64,000 nucleotides of DNA. Source: an uncultured Tenacibaculum sp. Lineage in GTDB: Bacteria > Bacteroidota > Bacteroidia > Flavobacteriales > Flavobacteriaceae. The position numbers were made by a program, and so were the translations under genes. Location: contig NZ_CANMLT010000007.1 in NCBI RefSeq assembly GCF_947498805.1, positions 62,001 to 126,000 on the forward strand. Reading direction: 5' to 3'. Shown in pieces: positions 1 to 8,388 of this stretch. The notes under the pieces were generated by a model, which saw only the letters and a program-made list of their open reading frames with translations, ran no database searches and was not told the origin of the DNA. How positions within the stretch are numbered: position 1 is the stretch's first letter; each line of letters begins with the position of its first letter.

Positions 1-1450
1 ACGCTGCTTTCTTTTTTCTTAAGAATTGCTGAATTTTTATATCATTATTTAAAACAGTGATACTGAATTTTTTTTGAGTCTTTATAAATTCATATTGAAA
101 ATCTATGCTATATAAATCGTTTTGAGTGAGTAGCAAAGGTTCTTTGTTTTCGTTCTCTTCAAAGGTATATGGCACTAAAATTTCGTGTAAATTCTCTTTT
201 GGGTACAATTCGAAAAGTTGCGATATAGCTGTATATAATTGCCTTTTCAATTGCATACAGTTTTCAAGAATTTTGAATTTTTCTTCGGTTAACTCTAATA
301 TTAAAAGTCCAGTTTTATAACTGTTGTATTCTTCCTTTAATAGATCAAATACACGTATGCGCTCTTCAACTACTTTCCAGTTTTTGTACTGGTTCTGAAA
401 ATCTTTAAGAATTTCATTATAAGAATTCATATGAGTGATAAGCCTATTATATTGTCCAACATTTTTATCTCTTTCTTGAGCAGCTAAGAGTTGTAATTTT
501 GTCTTAACAATGTCTTTTCTTTTGTTAAAACGGATAGGAGCTTTAAAGCGAATTCCTACTGCAGGAAAATATTGATTTCGAGTTACGGAATGATTAAAAT
601 TCTGATTTATATAAACCGATAAACTTAAATCATTCACCGCTTTGTGGTTTAGCTGAATGTTTTCTTTTAAATATTGGTTATTGTAAACCGCTGAATTAAT
701 TGAAATACTATCTAGTTGTATACTAAAAACAGGTAACTCTTGAATGATATTGGCATTACTAGAAATACTGTCTTTTAGTAGTTTGTTCTTCTTTGTTATT
801 AGCGCTAGTTGATTCTTTAAAATGTGAATTTGATTCCCTACTTCGATAATGCGTTCTCTTTTAATAAGACTTTGTGCATATAGTTTGTTTAAAAAATCGA
901 AATACTCGTTTTCAAATTTTAAAAATGTAGAAAATAAAGAGATGGTTTCTTTATTAGAAATATAGCTGTAATCTATTCTAAATTGACGTCTCCAGATTTG
1001 TTTTTTTAAACGATTATCCTGAAGTTTTAAATGTTCAATTTCATTATTTTTTTGTTGAGATCTTGTTCGGTTATGAATAAAACCATTTTTAAGAATGTTC
1101 CATTCTAATTCTGTTCTAAATCTAAATTTATTAAAAGCATTTTGTTCTTCGTCAAAGGCATCTCTGAAGTTATAATTTGCAGTTGCTTTAAAAACCAAAC
1201 CAATGTCTTGTTTAAACTGTATAGCTTCATATTCTTTTAATTTAATTTCATGCTGATTCGGAGCGTTTTTACTAGGAGTAGAAAACTCAAAAGGAAAAAG
1301 AACCAGATTAGTAGTGTTCGGAAACTGTTGTTCTTTTGAAGTTTTTAAATGTAAATCATCTGCATAACGAAGAAGCTTGTTAGATATCTGTGCATGTGTA
1401 TATCTAACAAAAAAAAGAAAGCAAACAATATGTATTAAAGATAACTTCAC
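1..1450 (-). CDS. Secreted coiled-coil protein, left part of gene outside the window (possible TolC-like)
   Basis: This open frame of at least 483 codons runs off the left edge. It begins at a GTG at 1450 whose product starts with a good signal peptide (VKLSLIHIVCFLFFVRYTHA). No ATG lies between the upstream in-frame stop and this point, so GTG is the best start. Two long Lys/Glu-rich helical stretches lie about 200-280 and 370-460 residues in, separated by beta-like segments. That alternation is loosely like the hairpins of TolC-family outer-membrane efflux proteins, but I recognise no diagnostic motif. An exported envelope protein is well supported; the TolC assignment is a weak inference. 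A hairpin lies directly before the start codon. Confidence 0.55.
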   Translation of the reverse strand, partial: MKLSLIHIVCFLFFVRYTHAQISNKLLRYADDLHLKTSKEQQFPNTTNLVLFPFEFSTPSKNAPNQHEIKLKEYEAIQFKQDIGLVFKATANYNFRDAFDEEQNAFNKFRFRTELEWNILKNGFIHNRTRSQQKNNEIEHLKLQDNRLKKQIWRRQFRIDYSYISNKETISLFSTFLKFENEYFDFLNKLYAQSLIKRERIIEVGNQIHILKNQLALITKKNKLLKDSISSNANIIQELPVFSIQLDSISINSAVYNNQYLKENIQLNHKAVNDLSLSVYINQNFNHSVTRNQYFPAVGIRFKAPIRFNKRKDIVKTKLQLLAAQERDKNVGQYNRLITHMNSYNEILKDFQNQYKNWKVVEERIRVFDLLKEEYNSYKTGLLILELTEEKFKILENCMQLKRQLYTAISQLFELYPKENLHEILVPYTFEENENKEPLLLTQNDLYSIDFQYEFIKTQKKFSITVLNNDIKIQQFLRKKKAA

Positions 1451-1485
1451 AAGTCTAAAGTACCCTGAAAAAGGGCTGTAGACTT
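1451..1485 (-). promoter_or_regulatory. Hairpin abutting the GTG start of the partial gene
   Basis: AAGTCTA and TAGACTT form a 7-bp outer stem, and CCCT/AGGG an inner 4-bp stem with a short A/T loop. The structure ends exactly where the GTG start begins. It could terminate the operon ending at 1538, which is transcribed the same way, or fold over the start region of the next gene. There is no clean U-run after the outer stem, so which role applies is open. Confidence 0.4.
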
Positions 1486-1537
1486 ATATTATCGTTCAAT
1501 GCTATTGTTGCTTAAGACGAATGGTTTTCTAAAATCG

Positions 1538-2251
1538 TTAAAGTAAATTCAAACGTTTTATCAATTCACTCTTATTAGCTCTACTAACAGGAATGATATC
1601 TTGCTTGATAAGTACGCTATTATCTTCTATATCAACAATTTTTTGAGTATTAATGATATAAGAACGGTGTACTTTTAAGAACGTTGTTTTTGGTAGTTTT
1701 TCTTCAACTTTTTTTAAGGTAGAATGTACAATATGGTTTTGCGTCTCTGTTTTAATTCTAACATAATCCCCTTTTGCTTCAATTACATAAATATCTGGGA
1801 TATTTATTTTAACCAACCTTCTATCTATATTAACATATAAATCGTTGGTAGTATTTTCAGTGTTAGAACTTATTTCTTTTGTACCGTTTATTTGTACTTT
1901 ATCTAATTTATGAAGTGCTTTTTCAAACCTTTCTTTCGTAATTGGCTTTACTAAATAATCAACCACACAATCATACTCAAAAGCATCTAAAGCAAAATTT
2001 TTGTCAGATGTTGTTAATACAATTTGAGGCGGATGCTTTAAGGTTTTAATAAAGTCAAATCCTGAAAAAGTAGGCATGTGTATGTCTAAAAAGATTACAT
2101 CAATAGCACTTTCCGTATTTAAAAATTTAATAGCATCAATCGCGTTAGAGAATTCTTCAATAACTTCCAGCTCATTAAATTCACCACATAATTTTTTGAT
2201 AATTAATCTTGCAGTCTGATCATCATCGATGATTAAGCATTTTTTTTTCAT
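1538..2251 (-). CDS. LytTR response regulator, output end of the H-NOX phosphorelay
   Basis: This 237-residue protein has an N-terminal receiver (about 1-120) with the acidic pair D9-D10, phospho-acceptor D56 (FLDIHMP) and a KP signature near 103. A C-terminal LytTR DNA-binding domain (about 135-237) carries the family pattern VHRSYIIN. It is the last gene of a minus-strand operon, 12 bp after the HPt gene. In the inferred relay it receives phosphate from the HPt protein and acts as the transcription factor. A LytTR-type direct repeat before the operon (4808-4838) suggests it controls its own genes. Domain calls are firm; the target is inferred. Confidence 0.92.
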   Translation of the reverse strand: MKKKCLIIDDDQTARLIIKKLCGEFNELEVIEEFSNAIDAIKFLNTESAIDVIFLDIHMPTFSGFDFIKTLKHPPQIVLTTSDKNFALDAFEYDCVVDYLVKPITKERFEKALHKLDKVQINGTKEISSNTENTTNDLYVNIDRRLVKINIPDIYVIEAKGDYVRIKTETQNHIVHSTLKKVEEKLPKTTFLKVHRSYIINTQKIVDIEDNSVLIKQDIIPVSRANKSELIKRLNLL

Positions 2252-2263
2252 AGTTCCTGGGGG

Positions 2264-2584
2264 TTAATAAATTGTTGTTAAAAAGTCACTAATTACATTT
2301 AAAACAGCTTCAAACTTTTTTTGAAGTTCAAAATTTTCGTTTTTGATATCTTCTTCAAAATCAGAAGCTAGTTTCGTTTCTTCTTCTAGACCTAAAATAG
2401 TAAATTTATGCTTTACTTTATGCACAAGTTGCGCTAAATCTGCATATTTTTTTTCTTTTAGTAACTGGAAGTACATTTTTTTCTCCTCGGGGAACTCTTT
2501 TTGAATAACTCCTATGAGTTGTTGTTCAAAGGCTTTATCTCCATCTGATAATTCTTGTATGTATGTTAAATTAGGTTGTGTCAT
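2264..2584 (-). CDS. Histidine phosphotransfer (HPt) protein
   Basis: This small, all-helical, charged protein of 106 residues has the HPt signature around H55 (VHKVKHKF followed by LG). This matches the usual H-x-x-K-x(6)-G spacing (K58, G65). It has no signal peptide or membrane segment. It lies between the kinase gene (2 bp away) and the LytTR regulator gene (12 bp away). HPt proteins carry phosphate from one receiver to another, so its presence implies an intermediate receiver, which the first gene of the operon supplies. Confidence 0.85.
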   Translation of the reverse strand: MTQPNLTYIQELSDGDKAFEQQLIGVIQKEFPEEKKMYFQLLKEKKYADLAQLVHKVKHKFTILGLEEETKLASDFEEDIKNENFELQKKFEAVLNVISDFLTTIY

Positions 2585-2586
2585 GA

Positions 2587-3780
2587 TTATTTAGGTAATG
2601 TAAAATGAAATGTTGTTCCTTTTCCAAACTCAGATTCTAACCAGATTTTCCCATCATAAATTGCTAAAATCTTTTTTACAATAGATAAACCTACTCCGGT
2701 AGAGTTTTGACCATCATCTAGCGTTTGAAAAATATCAAAGATCTTTCTGTGATATTTTTTTTCAATTCCTATTCCATTGTCTTGAATACTAAATTTCCAT
2801 TTTTTATTCATTTCTTCACAATCTATTTGAATCAAACCACTTTCCGGTTTACAATACTTTACAGCATTACTAATTAGATTCTGAAACAATTGATGTAATC
2901 GAAACTTATCTCCTTTAATAGTAGGTAGGTTTTCAGTTACTTCAATTTTAATTTGCTCAGGAATATGAATGGTATCAATAATTTCCTGAACAATAATACC
3001 TAAGTCTGTTTTTTGTTTTTTTGCTTCAACTTTATCTACACTTGCATATTTTAATATCCCGCTAATTAAATGGTCCATTTTATCAATTTTACGAAATAGA
3101 TGATCAAAGTTTTGTTTGATATCTTCATTTGCAAAGGGCTCACAGTCTTCTTGTAACCATGTAACCAAGGCATTCATGCTTCGTAAAGGAGATTTTAAAT
3201 CATGTGATACTACATGGGCAAAATCTTTTAATTCTTTATTACTTATGGTTAAGTTCTTAAGTAGTTCTTCTCGTTCTTTTTGGACTTCTAATTCTTCAGA
3301 AATATCACGAATAATTCCTTGAGCAAAGGTGGGGTTGCCATCATCATCATATACAATACTTGAATTAATTTCTATCCACTTTAATGCTCTTTTTTTGTTA
3401 TAAACTCGCGCTTTGAAATTTTTAAAATTCCCTTCTTTTAACAATTGTCTAAAAGAATTCATAGCATATTCATAATCTTCTTTGTGTAATGTAGATAATA
3501 CATTAAAGGATTCGTCATCAATATTGTAACCAAAAAACTCTACAGAAGCATTGTTCATTTTTAAAACATTTCCGTATAAATCCATCAAGATATAAGGATC
3601 TACAATAGTTTTAAACAAGCTTTCTAATTGAATTTCTTTCGCGTTTAATACCTTCGAAAGATTTTGGTTGGTTTGATAAAGCTCTAATGATTTTTCTTCT
3701 AAAATCTTTTCCGCAGCTTTTCGAGCCAAACGCTCTCGTTTGAGGGCTTTTTCTAAAATGTCAATTTTTTGTTGACTCAT
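2587..3780 (-). CDS. Soluble PAS-domain histidine kinase partnered with H-NOX
   Basis: The 397-residue protein starts with a coiled coil (about 1-50), then a PAS domain with PAC region (about 51-165), a HisKA domain with phospho-acceptor H193 (FAHVVSHDLKSPLR) and an HATPase domain with an N box (NLISNAVKY), G1 (DNGIGI) and G2 (GVGLSI). It has no membrane segment and no receiver domain. Its start codon overlaps the end of the H-NOX gene by 4 bp (ATGA), indicating translational coupling. Stand-alone H-NOX proteins commonly control such cytoplasmic kinases, so NO-dependent control is the best inference. Confidence 0.9.
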   Translation of the reverse strand: MSQQKIDILEKALKRERLARKAAEKILEEKSLELYQTNQNLSKVLNAKEIQLESLFKTIVDPYILMDLYGNVLKMNNASVEFFGYNIDDESFNVLSTLHKEDYEYAMNSFRQLLKEGNFKNFKARVYNKKRALKWIEINSSIVYDDDGNPTFAQGIIRDISEELEVQKEREELLKNLTISNKELKDFAHVVSHDLKSPLRSMNALVTWLQEDCEPFANEDIKQNFDHLFRKIDKMDHLISGILKYASVDKVEAKKQKTDLGIIVQEIIDTIHIPEQIKIEVTENLPTIKGDKFRLHQLFQNLISNAVKYCKPESGLIQIDCEEMNKKWKFSIQDNGIGIEKKYHRKIFDIFQTLDDGQNSTGVGLSIVKKILAIYDGKIWLESEFGKGTTFHFTLPK

Positions 3781-4316
3781 TCTTTTATGATTTCAAACTT
3801 AACAATGGTTCCATCGTCTTTTAATAATTCATAAGTTATGGTAGCTTTTTGGTTGTAGTGTTCAAATGTTTTTTCCATAAGTCCATGTGCAAAGGCATAC
3901 ATAGCACGAGAAGAATGGTATGTCATGGTTAGGGTATTCTCAGATGTTTTAGCAACTTCAAAATAGGGAAGTTCGGCATCTGGATATAGCTTTCTTACGG
4001 CTACGTGAATATGTGCATCTATTGATTCTAATAATTCCAACGGAGTTTTGTACATGTTTAAAATACTTCCATAGTTTTGAACCAATACATCAAAAAAATG
4101 TAATGCGTATACTTTTAATAAATCGTTGGGAGAAATGTTAGTTAGATTACTAAGGTTGGTTAAAAGAGATACCATTTCGGTAAATTTATAGGTACCTACC
4201 GCTGTATAAACACCATTTGATTCTAATTCAGATTCATTAATGATTTGATCAACAGTTTCGATACCAAATTTGTTCTCTACCAACTCTAAAAACTCGGTAA
4301 ATACAATACCTTTCAT
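3777..4316 (-). CDS. H-NOX haem protein, probable nitric oxide sensor
   Basis: This 179-residue, single-domain protein has the family start (MKGIVFTEFLELVE). The expected proximal haem ligand is H104 (IHVAVRKLYP), and the haem-propionate motif Y-x-S-x-R is Y133/S135/R137. The residue equivalent to the distal oxygen-binding tyrosine of thermophile H-NOX (Y140) appears to be F142, which favours NO selectivity over O2. It sits 7 bp after the lone receiver gene and overlaps the kinase gene by 4 bp. Family assignment is strong; ligand selectivity is inferred from one aligned residue. Confidence 0.92.
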   Translation of the reverse strand: MKGIVFTEFLELVENKFGIETVDQIINESELESNGVYTAVGTYKFTEMVSLLTNLSNLTNISPNDLLKVYALHFFDVLVQNYGSILNMYKTPLELLESIDAHIHVAVRKLYPDAELPYFEVAKTSENTLTMTYHSSRAMYAFAHGLMEKTFEHYNQKATITYELLKDDGTIVKFEIIKE

Positions 4317-4323
4317 ACACTAT

Positions 4324-4725
4324 TTATATTAATAAATTATTCACGTTCCAATACGCTAATAATTTGGTTATAGTTTGTTTGTAATCATCGTATCTAAGGG
4401 GTTTTATCAAGTATCCAGATATGCCAATCTCAAAACATTTTTTTACATCGTCTTGATTATCAGAACTCGATAAGACAACTATAGGTATGTATTTTAAACG
4501 TTCGTTTTCACGTAAAATACTCAAGAATTCAATTCCATTCATTTTAGGCATATTTAAATCTAAAATGATAAGTTGAGGTAGCTTTTCTTCTATTCTTTGT
4601 AAAGCTTCCTCACCGTTTTCTGCTTGCGTTATAGTTGTTTTGTACTCACTTTGTTTACAAATGCGATTAAATTTTAATCTCTCTATTTCATCGTCGTCAA
4701 TAAATAATATGTGTAGGTTTTCCAT
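4324..4725 (-). CDS. Stand-alone receiver protein (CheY/Rcp1-like)
   Basis: The 133-residue protein is a single receiver domain with D10-D11-D12, phospho-acceptor D56 (IILDLNMPKMNG), a conserved Ser near 83 and KP near 108. It has no output domain. I start it at ATG 4725 (MENLHILFIDDDE). A longer version from 4758 only adds a non-conserved leader. It is the first gene of the H-NOX operon. With a kinase lacking a receiver and a separate HPt protein downstream, it fits as the intermediate phosphate carrier, like Spo0F in sporulation phosphorelays. Confidence 0.88.
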   Translation of the reverse strand: MENLHILFIDDDEIERLKFNRICKQSEYKTTITQAENGEEALQRIEEKLPQLIILDLNMPKMNGIEFLSILRENERLKYIPIVVLSSSDNQDDVKKCFEIGISGYLIKPLRYDDYKQTITKLLAYWNVNNLLI

Positions 4726-4807
4726 CTTAAAAATAAATATATCCATTTTAAAATTCACATTATTTTAGGAAATATTTTTTTTTGTTAGTTAAAATGGTAT
4801 TTACTGT

Positions 4808-4838
4808 CGACGAATGGTCGATTTTCTTCGGTGAATGG
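4808..4838 (-). promoter_or_regulatory. LytTR-type direct repeat before the H-NOX operon
   Basis: Read on the minus strand, CCATTCACC (4838-4830) and CCATTCGTC (4817-4809) are direct 9-bp repeats separated by 12 bp, a 21-bp period. LytTR regulators typically bind two 9-bp direct repeats spaced 12-13 bp. CCATTCGTC differs by one base from the AlgR half-site CCGTTCGTC. It lies about 80-115 bp before the first gene of the operon that encodes the LytTR regulator. Confidence 0.5.
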
Positions 4839-4913
4839 AAAACATAAATTTGAGATTATGATTAAAACTAAAAGAATCTTGTTAAAATGACCATTTATGT
4901 ATTTGAATATTTT

Positions 4914-5690
4914 TTAAACTCCCATCCAGTTATTAAAAGCAGCCGTCGTAGTTTGACTTGTTTTTAAAACAGTTTCCTGTTCTTTTAACTGAATTGCTAC
5001 TGTATTTTTGGTATAGCGATTAATACGCTCGACATACTGCTTATTTACCAATTCTCCTCGGTTAATTTTAAAAAACAACGTTGGGTTGAGTATTTCTTGA
5101 ATTGAAATCAGTGAATTTTGGTTGAGTAAGTGTTTTTTATTCTTACAGTCAAAGGCAAATAATACACCTTGATCTGCTTTGATATATTTAATATCGGCTG
5201 TTTTTAAAAAGTAAATTCCATTTGTTGATTTTACTGAAATAAACTCTTTATAAGTATCAGTATGAACTATTTTTTGCTGAAAATAATTATCTAACTGTTT
5301 AAAGATAGCCAATTGATTTTGCGAAATAGTGCCTTTTAAATTATTAAACTTATTCCATGCTTTTTCAAAACGATCAAATGAATAGGGTTTTAACAGGTAT
5401 TCAATTCCATTAGTTTCGAAGGCATTCATCCAAAAGTTATTATAGGCAGTTGTGAATATAATGGGTGTGGTAATGGTTAAACTACTATATACATCAAATA
5501 CGTTTCCATCCCTTAATTCTATATCAGAAAAAATAAGATCAATCTCAGTATTCGATTTTAAAAAGGCTAAAGTTTCATCTACTGTTTCAATTTCAGCAAG
5601 AAGAGTGTAGGGGGTATTTAAGTTATTTAAATAACTAATTAACTTTTTTCTAGCTGGAGCTTCATCTTCAATAATAACAATTCTAAGCAT
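4914..5690 (-). CDS. LytTR response regulator paired with a LytS-type kinase
   Basis: The 258-residue protein has an N-terminal receiver with an acidic pair at E8-D9, phospho-acceptor D56 (IFSDIELRDG) and a KP motif (LLKPYSF). A C-terminal LytTR domain spans about 150-258 (FFKINRGELVNKQYVERI). Its start overlaps the last base of the upstream kinase gene, so the two are co-translated. The pair forms a classic Bacteroidota LytS/LytTR two-component system. No direct target can be read here; the adjacent genes on both sides are separate units. Confidence 0.9.
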   Translation of the reverse strand: MLRIVIIEDEAPARKKLISYLNNLNTPYTLLAEIETVDETLAFLKSNTEIDLIFSDIELRDGNVFDVYSSLTITTPIIFTTAYNNFWMNAFETNGIEYLLKPYSFDRFEKAWNKFNNLKGTISQNQLAIFKQLDNYFQQKIVHTDTYKEFISVKSTNGIYFLKTADIKYIKADQGVLFAFDCKNKKHLLNQNSLISIQEILNPTLFFKINRGELVNKQYVERINRYTKNTVAIQLKEQETVLKTSQTTTAAFNNWMGV

Positions 5691-6739
5691 TAGGCAACGG
5701 TTTTAATTAAGGGTAGATGTACGGTAAAGGTTTCTGAGGTTTCAAGAATTTGTATCCCTTGTTGACTCATCAATAAAAATTGTTCGTTTAAATTTTTTAA
5801 GGCAACGCCATTCCCTTTTTTCTTTCTGTTCAGAGCAATTTTATTATTGCTGATAGTGATACCATTATCAAATGAAACCCTAATGGTAACAGGATTACTT
5901 TGAGTGCCTAAGTTATGCATAATAGCATTTTCCACGAGTACTTGTAAACAAAAAGGAGGAACAATGATATGTTTGTTTTTAACTGTATCATCAATAATTA
6001 ATTGGTAATAGTCTTGGTATTTTTCTTCCATTAACTTAAAATAATTCTCTGTAAAAGATAACTCTTCTTGTAAAGGAATTAATTCTTTGGAAGAATTCGC
6101 TAATGAAAAACGATATACTTCAGAAAATCGACTTAAAAAAGTAGATGCTTTTACTGAATCTTCAAAGATTAATTGGTCTAAGATATTTAGATTGTTAAAT
6201 AAAAAATGAGGATTTAACTGATTCTGTAGCTGTTGAATTTTACTCTTGACATTACTAATTTGAAATTGGCTGATTTGCTTTTTATAGTTTTTAGTATCCT
6301 GAAAATACAAGTATGCCAAAGAAAGTCCGCCAAACATTAAAAAGTCAAGTGCTCTCCCCACATTGTTACTCGCAATAAGATAAGAAGAACCATAATTTCT
6401 TTCTAAGTTGTTAAAAGCATAGGATATCAATATTCCAGAGATGTTTTGATATAGCATATAGGCAACAAAACCTAACCCGAAATAACCTATGTAATTTTTA
6501 AGACGAGGTGTTTGATGTGGATTTTTCTTCTCTACTTTTCTTTTGATAAAGTCGATAAAGAAAAAAATAATTACACTTCCAAAGAACATCCAAAAGGGAG
6601 CGTCTAGGTGAAAATAAAAATCTTCCCAAGATCCTAATGCGATGGCTATTTTGTTTTTAAGACTTAAAAGCCAACAAAAAGCAAATAAAAATAAAAAGAA
6701 GTGTCGGTGTTTTTTTATGTAAGCTATCATAGTTTTCAT
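5690..6739 (-). CDS. LytS/YehU-type membrane histidine kinase
   Basis: The 349-residue protein has four likely membrane segments (about 12-34, 48-64, 85-108 and 130-146). A linker coiled coil follows, then the His_kinase (PF06580-type) motif LNPHFLFNNLN with H178, and a C-terminal ATPase domain with N box (LVENAIMHN) and a glycine loop (GNGVALKNL). There is no extracellular sensor domain of any size, so the signal is probably sensed in the membrane. It precedes its LytTR regulator by direct overlap. Confidence 0.88.
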   Translation of the reverse strand: MKTMIAYIKKHRHFFLFLFAFCWLLSLKNKIAIALGSWEDFYFHLDAPFWMFFGSVIIFFFIDFIKRKVEKKNPHQTPRLKNYIGYFGLGFVAYMLYQNISGILISYAFNNLERNYGSSYLIASNNVGRALDFLMFGGLSLAYLYFQDTKNYKKQISQFQISNVKSKIQQLQNQLNPHFLFNNLNILDQLIFEDSVKASTFLSRFSEVYRFSLANSSKELIPLQEELSFTENYFKLMEEKYQDYYQLIIDDTVKNKHIIVPPFCLQVLVENAIMHNLGTQSNPVTIRVSFDNGITISNNKIALNRKKKGNGVALKNLNEQFLLMSQQGIQILETSETFTVHLPLIKTVA

Positions 6740-6756
6740 AGGCGAGTAAAAATAAG

Positions 6757-6790
6757 CAAATGCAAGATGATTTTAGGCATCTTGCATTTG
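6757..6790 (-). terminator. Terminator hairpin between the unknown membrane gene and the LytS operon
   Basis: CAAATGCAAGATG and CATCTTGCATTTG form a perfect 13-bp stem with an 8-nt loop. On the minus strand it is followed by CTTATTTTTA, a short T-rich run. It lies 10 bp past the stop of the gene at 6801 and 17 bp before the start of the kinase gene. Confidence 0.75.
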
Positions 6791-6800
6791 TAAATTATGA

Positions 6801-7547
6801 TTATTTGCTAGGCCAAGAATCAATAACGTTCCCTTGGTCATCGTATGCTATTAGTTTCACTTCATTGTTACGATCAATGCAAAATTTAGCTCTAGGTTTT
6901 CCTTTGTCGTCAAACAAAAATAGTCCGTTTTGTTTTCCTGGTATTTGACCTAAAGCAACTCTTTTCGTGCCATTAAAGTATCCTTTCTTTACATACTCTC
7001 TACGTTTTAATGAACGTTTTTTAGGATCTTTAATCGCTTTAAGTTCTTCAGCAATTTGCATCATTTTTTCTTTGTTTTCATCATCATTTCGATCATTGAA
7101 TAGTAGATAGTTGTGCTTTTTTCTTACCCCATTTTTTTTCACATCAGTAGATAATAATTGCATTACTTGATCTCCATCATATTGATCATAGGTTAACGAT
7201 AAGCCCGCTGCGTGTCCGTCTTCTGTTTTTTCACCGTCGTAGATAAATCCACCACATTCTTTTCCGTCTTCAGTAAAGAATAGCATTCCTGCTCGTTTTT
7301 TACGTTTGTGATATATTCTTCCGTTAATAGCATCTCCTTTGGTAGGAAAATGAGCTGCGTTTGTAATTACTAATTTTACAGTTCCGTCTTTTTCAACCAC
7401 ATTGATACGCTCTACATCAATAGTTCCAAATTTTTGATTAAAAGGATTCCCACTTTTAAAAGAATAGGATAAAAAAGCTAGAATTCCCAATCCTATAGTT
7501 ACTGCAAAGATTCTTAAAAATACCAGTTCTCTGTGTTGATTTTTCAT
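6801..7547 (-). CDS. Membrane-anchored protein of unknown function
   Basis: The product has 248 residues from ATG 7547 (MKNQHRELVFLR). An in-frame ATG at 7583 adds 12 residues without hydrophobic or conserved character. One N-terminal membrane segment (FLRIFAVTIGLGILAFLSY) is followed by an exported hydrophilic domain rich in Lys, Asp and Gly. Repeating short beta motifs of the form F-x-x-D-D-x-G-K/N occur, for example LFLFDDKGKPRAKF and LIAYDDQGNVID. I do not recognise the family. It is a single-gene unit between two signalling operons with a strong terminator behind it. Confidence 0.7.
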   Translation of the reverse strand: MKNQHRELVFLRIFAVTIGLGILAFLSYSFKSGNPFNQKFGTIDVERINVVEKDGTVKLVITNAAHFPTKGDAINGRIYHKRKKRAGMLFFTEDGKECGGFIYDGEKTEDGHAAGLSLTYDQYDGDQVMQLLSTDVKKNGVRKKHNYLLFNDRNDDENKEKMMQIAEELKAIKDPKKRSLKRREYVKKGYFNGTKRVALGQIPGKQNGLFLFDDKGKPRAKFCIDRNNEVKLIAYDDQGNVIDSWPSK

Positions 7548-7682
7548 GATATATACTTGTTTATTTGTTGTTTCTGGTATCAAAAGTAGGATGGAAGAAG
7601 AGCCTCAGAAATGGGTAACTTTTGAACCAAGGATATTTTCAGATAAACCAAGGATATTTTCCAATAAGTAAAAAACGAAGTA

Positions 7683-8384
7683 TTATTTGATAAACTTTAC
7701 AACCTCTTGTTTGTAGGTTTGACCAATAGGAATGGTTTTATCTCCAATAAAAATTCGGTTTCCTTCAATCACCGTAATTTTAGGAATACTTATGATGTAA
7801 GATTTATGAACACGTATAAAGTTATGTGGTGCCAGGAAAGACTCGAAATGAGATATTTTTTCATGACTAATAATTACAGTATCATCTTTTAAATGCAGCT
7901 TACAATAATTACCATAGGCTTCAACACAAACAATATTCTCTGTAGCTACTTGATGGTATTTTTTATCTCCTTTTACAAAGAAATTACTCGAAGTTTGTGT
8001 TGTATTTGTAGCTGCAACTGGAGTAGCACTTTCCGAAGTAGTAGAAAGGACTTTATTAATAGCCGTAAGCATACGTTCAAAACTAAAAGGCTTTAATAAA
8101 TAATCAACTACGTTCAATTCAAACCCCTCTAAGGCATGCTCTTTATAAGCGGTGGTAACAATTACTTTAGGCGGATTCTGTAATGTTCTTAAAAAATCAA
8201 AGCCTTTTAATTTAGGCATGTTCAAGTCTAAAAACATAAAATCAACCGTATTACTATTTAAAAACTGCATGGCTTCAATAGCATTATAGCAGTTTTTTTG
8301 AAGCGATAAATGAGGCAGCATACTACAAAACCCCTCAATAAGTTGGTGTGCCAATGGCTCGTCATCAATAATAATATATCGCAT
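7683..8384 (-). CDS. LytTR response regulator, partner of the kinase at 8389-9510
   Basis: The 233-residue protein has a receiver with D7-D8, phospho-acceptor D53 (MFLDLNMPKLKG) and KP in LLKPFSF. A Thr/Ala/Ser-rich linker (about 120-140) leads to a LytTR domain ending in KFIK, with the typical FIRVHKSYIIS strand. It follows the kinase gene by 4 bp. The operon is divergent from the ABC transporter genes starting at 9740, a common arrangement when the regulator controls the transporter, but no site was recognised in between. Confidence 0.92.
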   Translation of the reverse strand: MRYIIIDDEPLAHQLIEGFCSMLPHLSLQKNCYNAIEAMQFLNSNTVDFMFLDLNMPKLKGFDFLRTLQNPPKVIVTTAYKEHALEGFELNVVDYLLKPFSFERMLTAINKVLSTTSESATPVAATNTTQTSSNFFVKGDKKYHQVATENIVCVEAYGNYCKLHLKDDTVIISHEKISHFESFLAPHNFIRVHKSYIISIPKITVIEGNRIFIGDKTIPIGQTYKQEVVKFIK

Positions 8385-8388
8385 AGTG

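Noticed and set aside
126..320. Plus-strand 64-codon frame at the left edge
   Set aside because: It lies fully within the opposite-strand secreted protein frame and shows no domain or start signals of its own.
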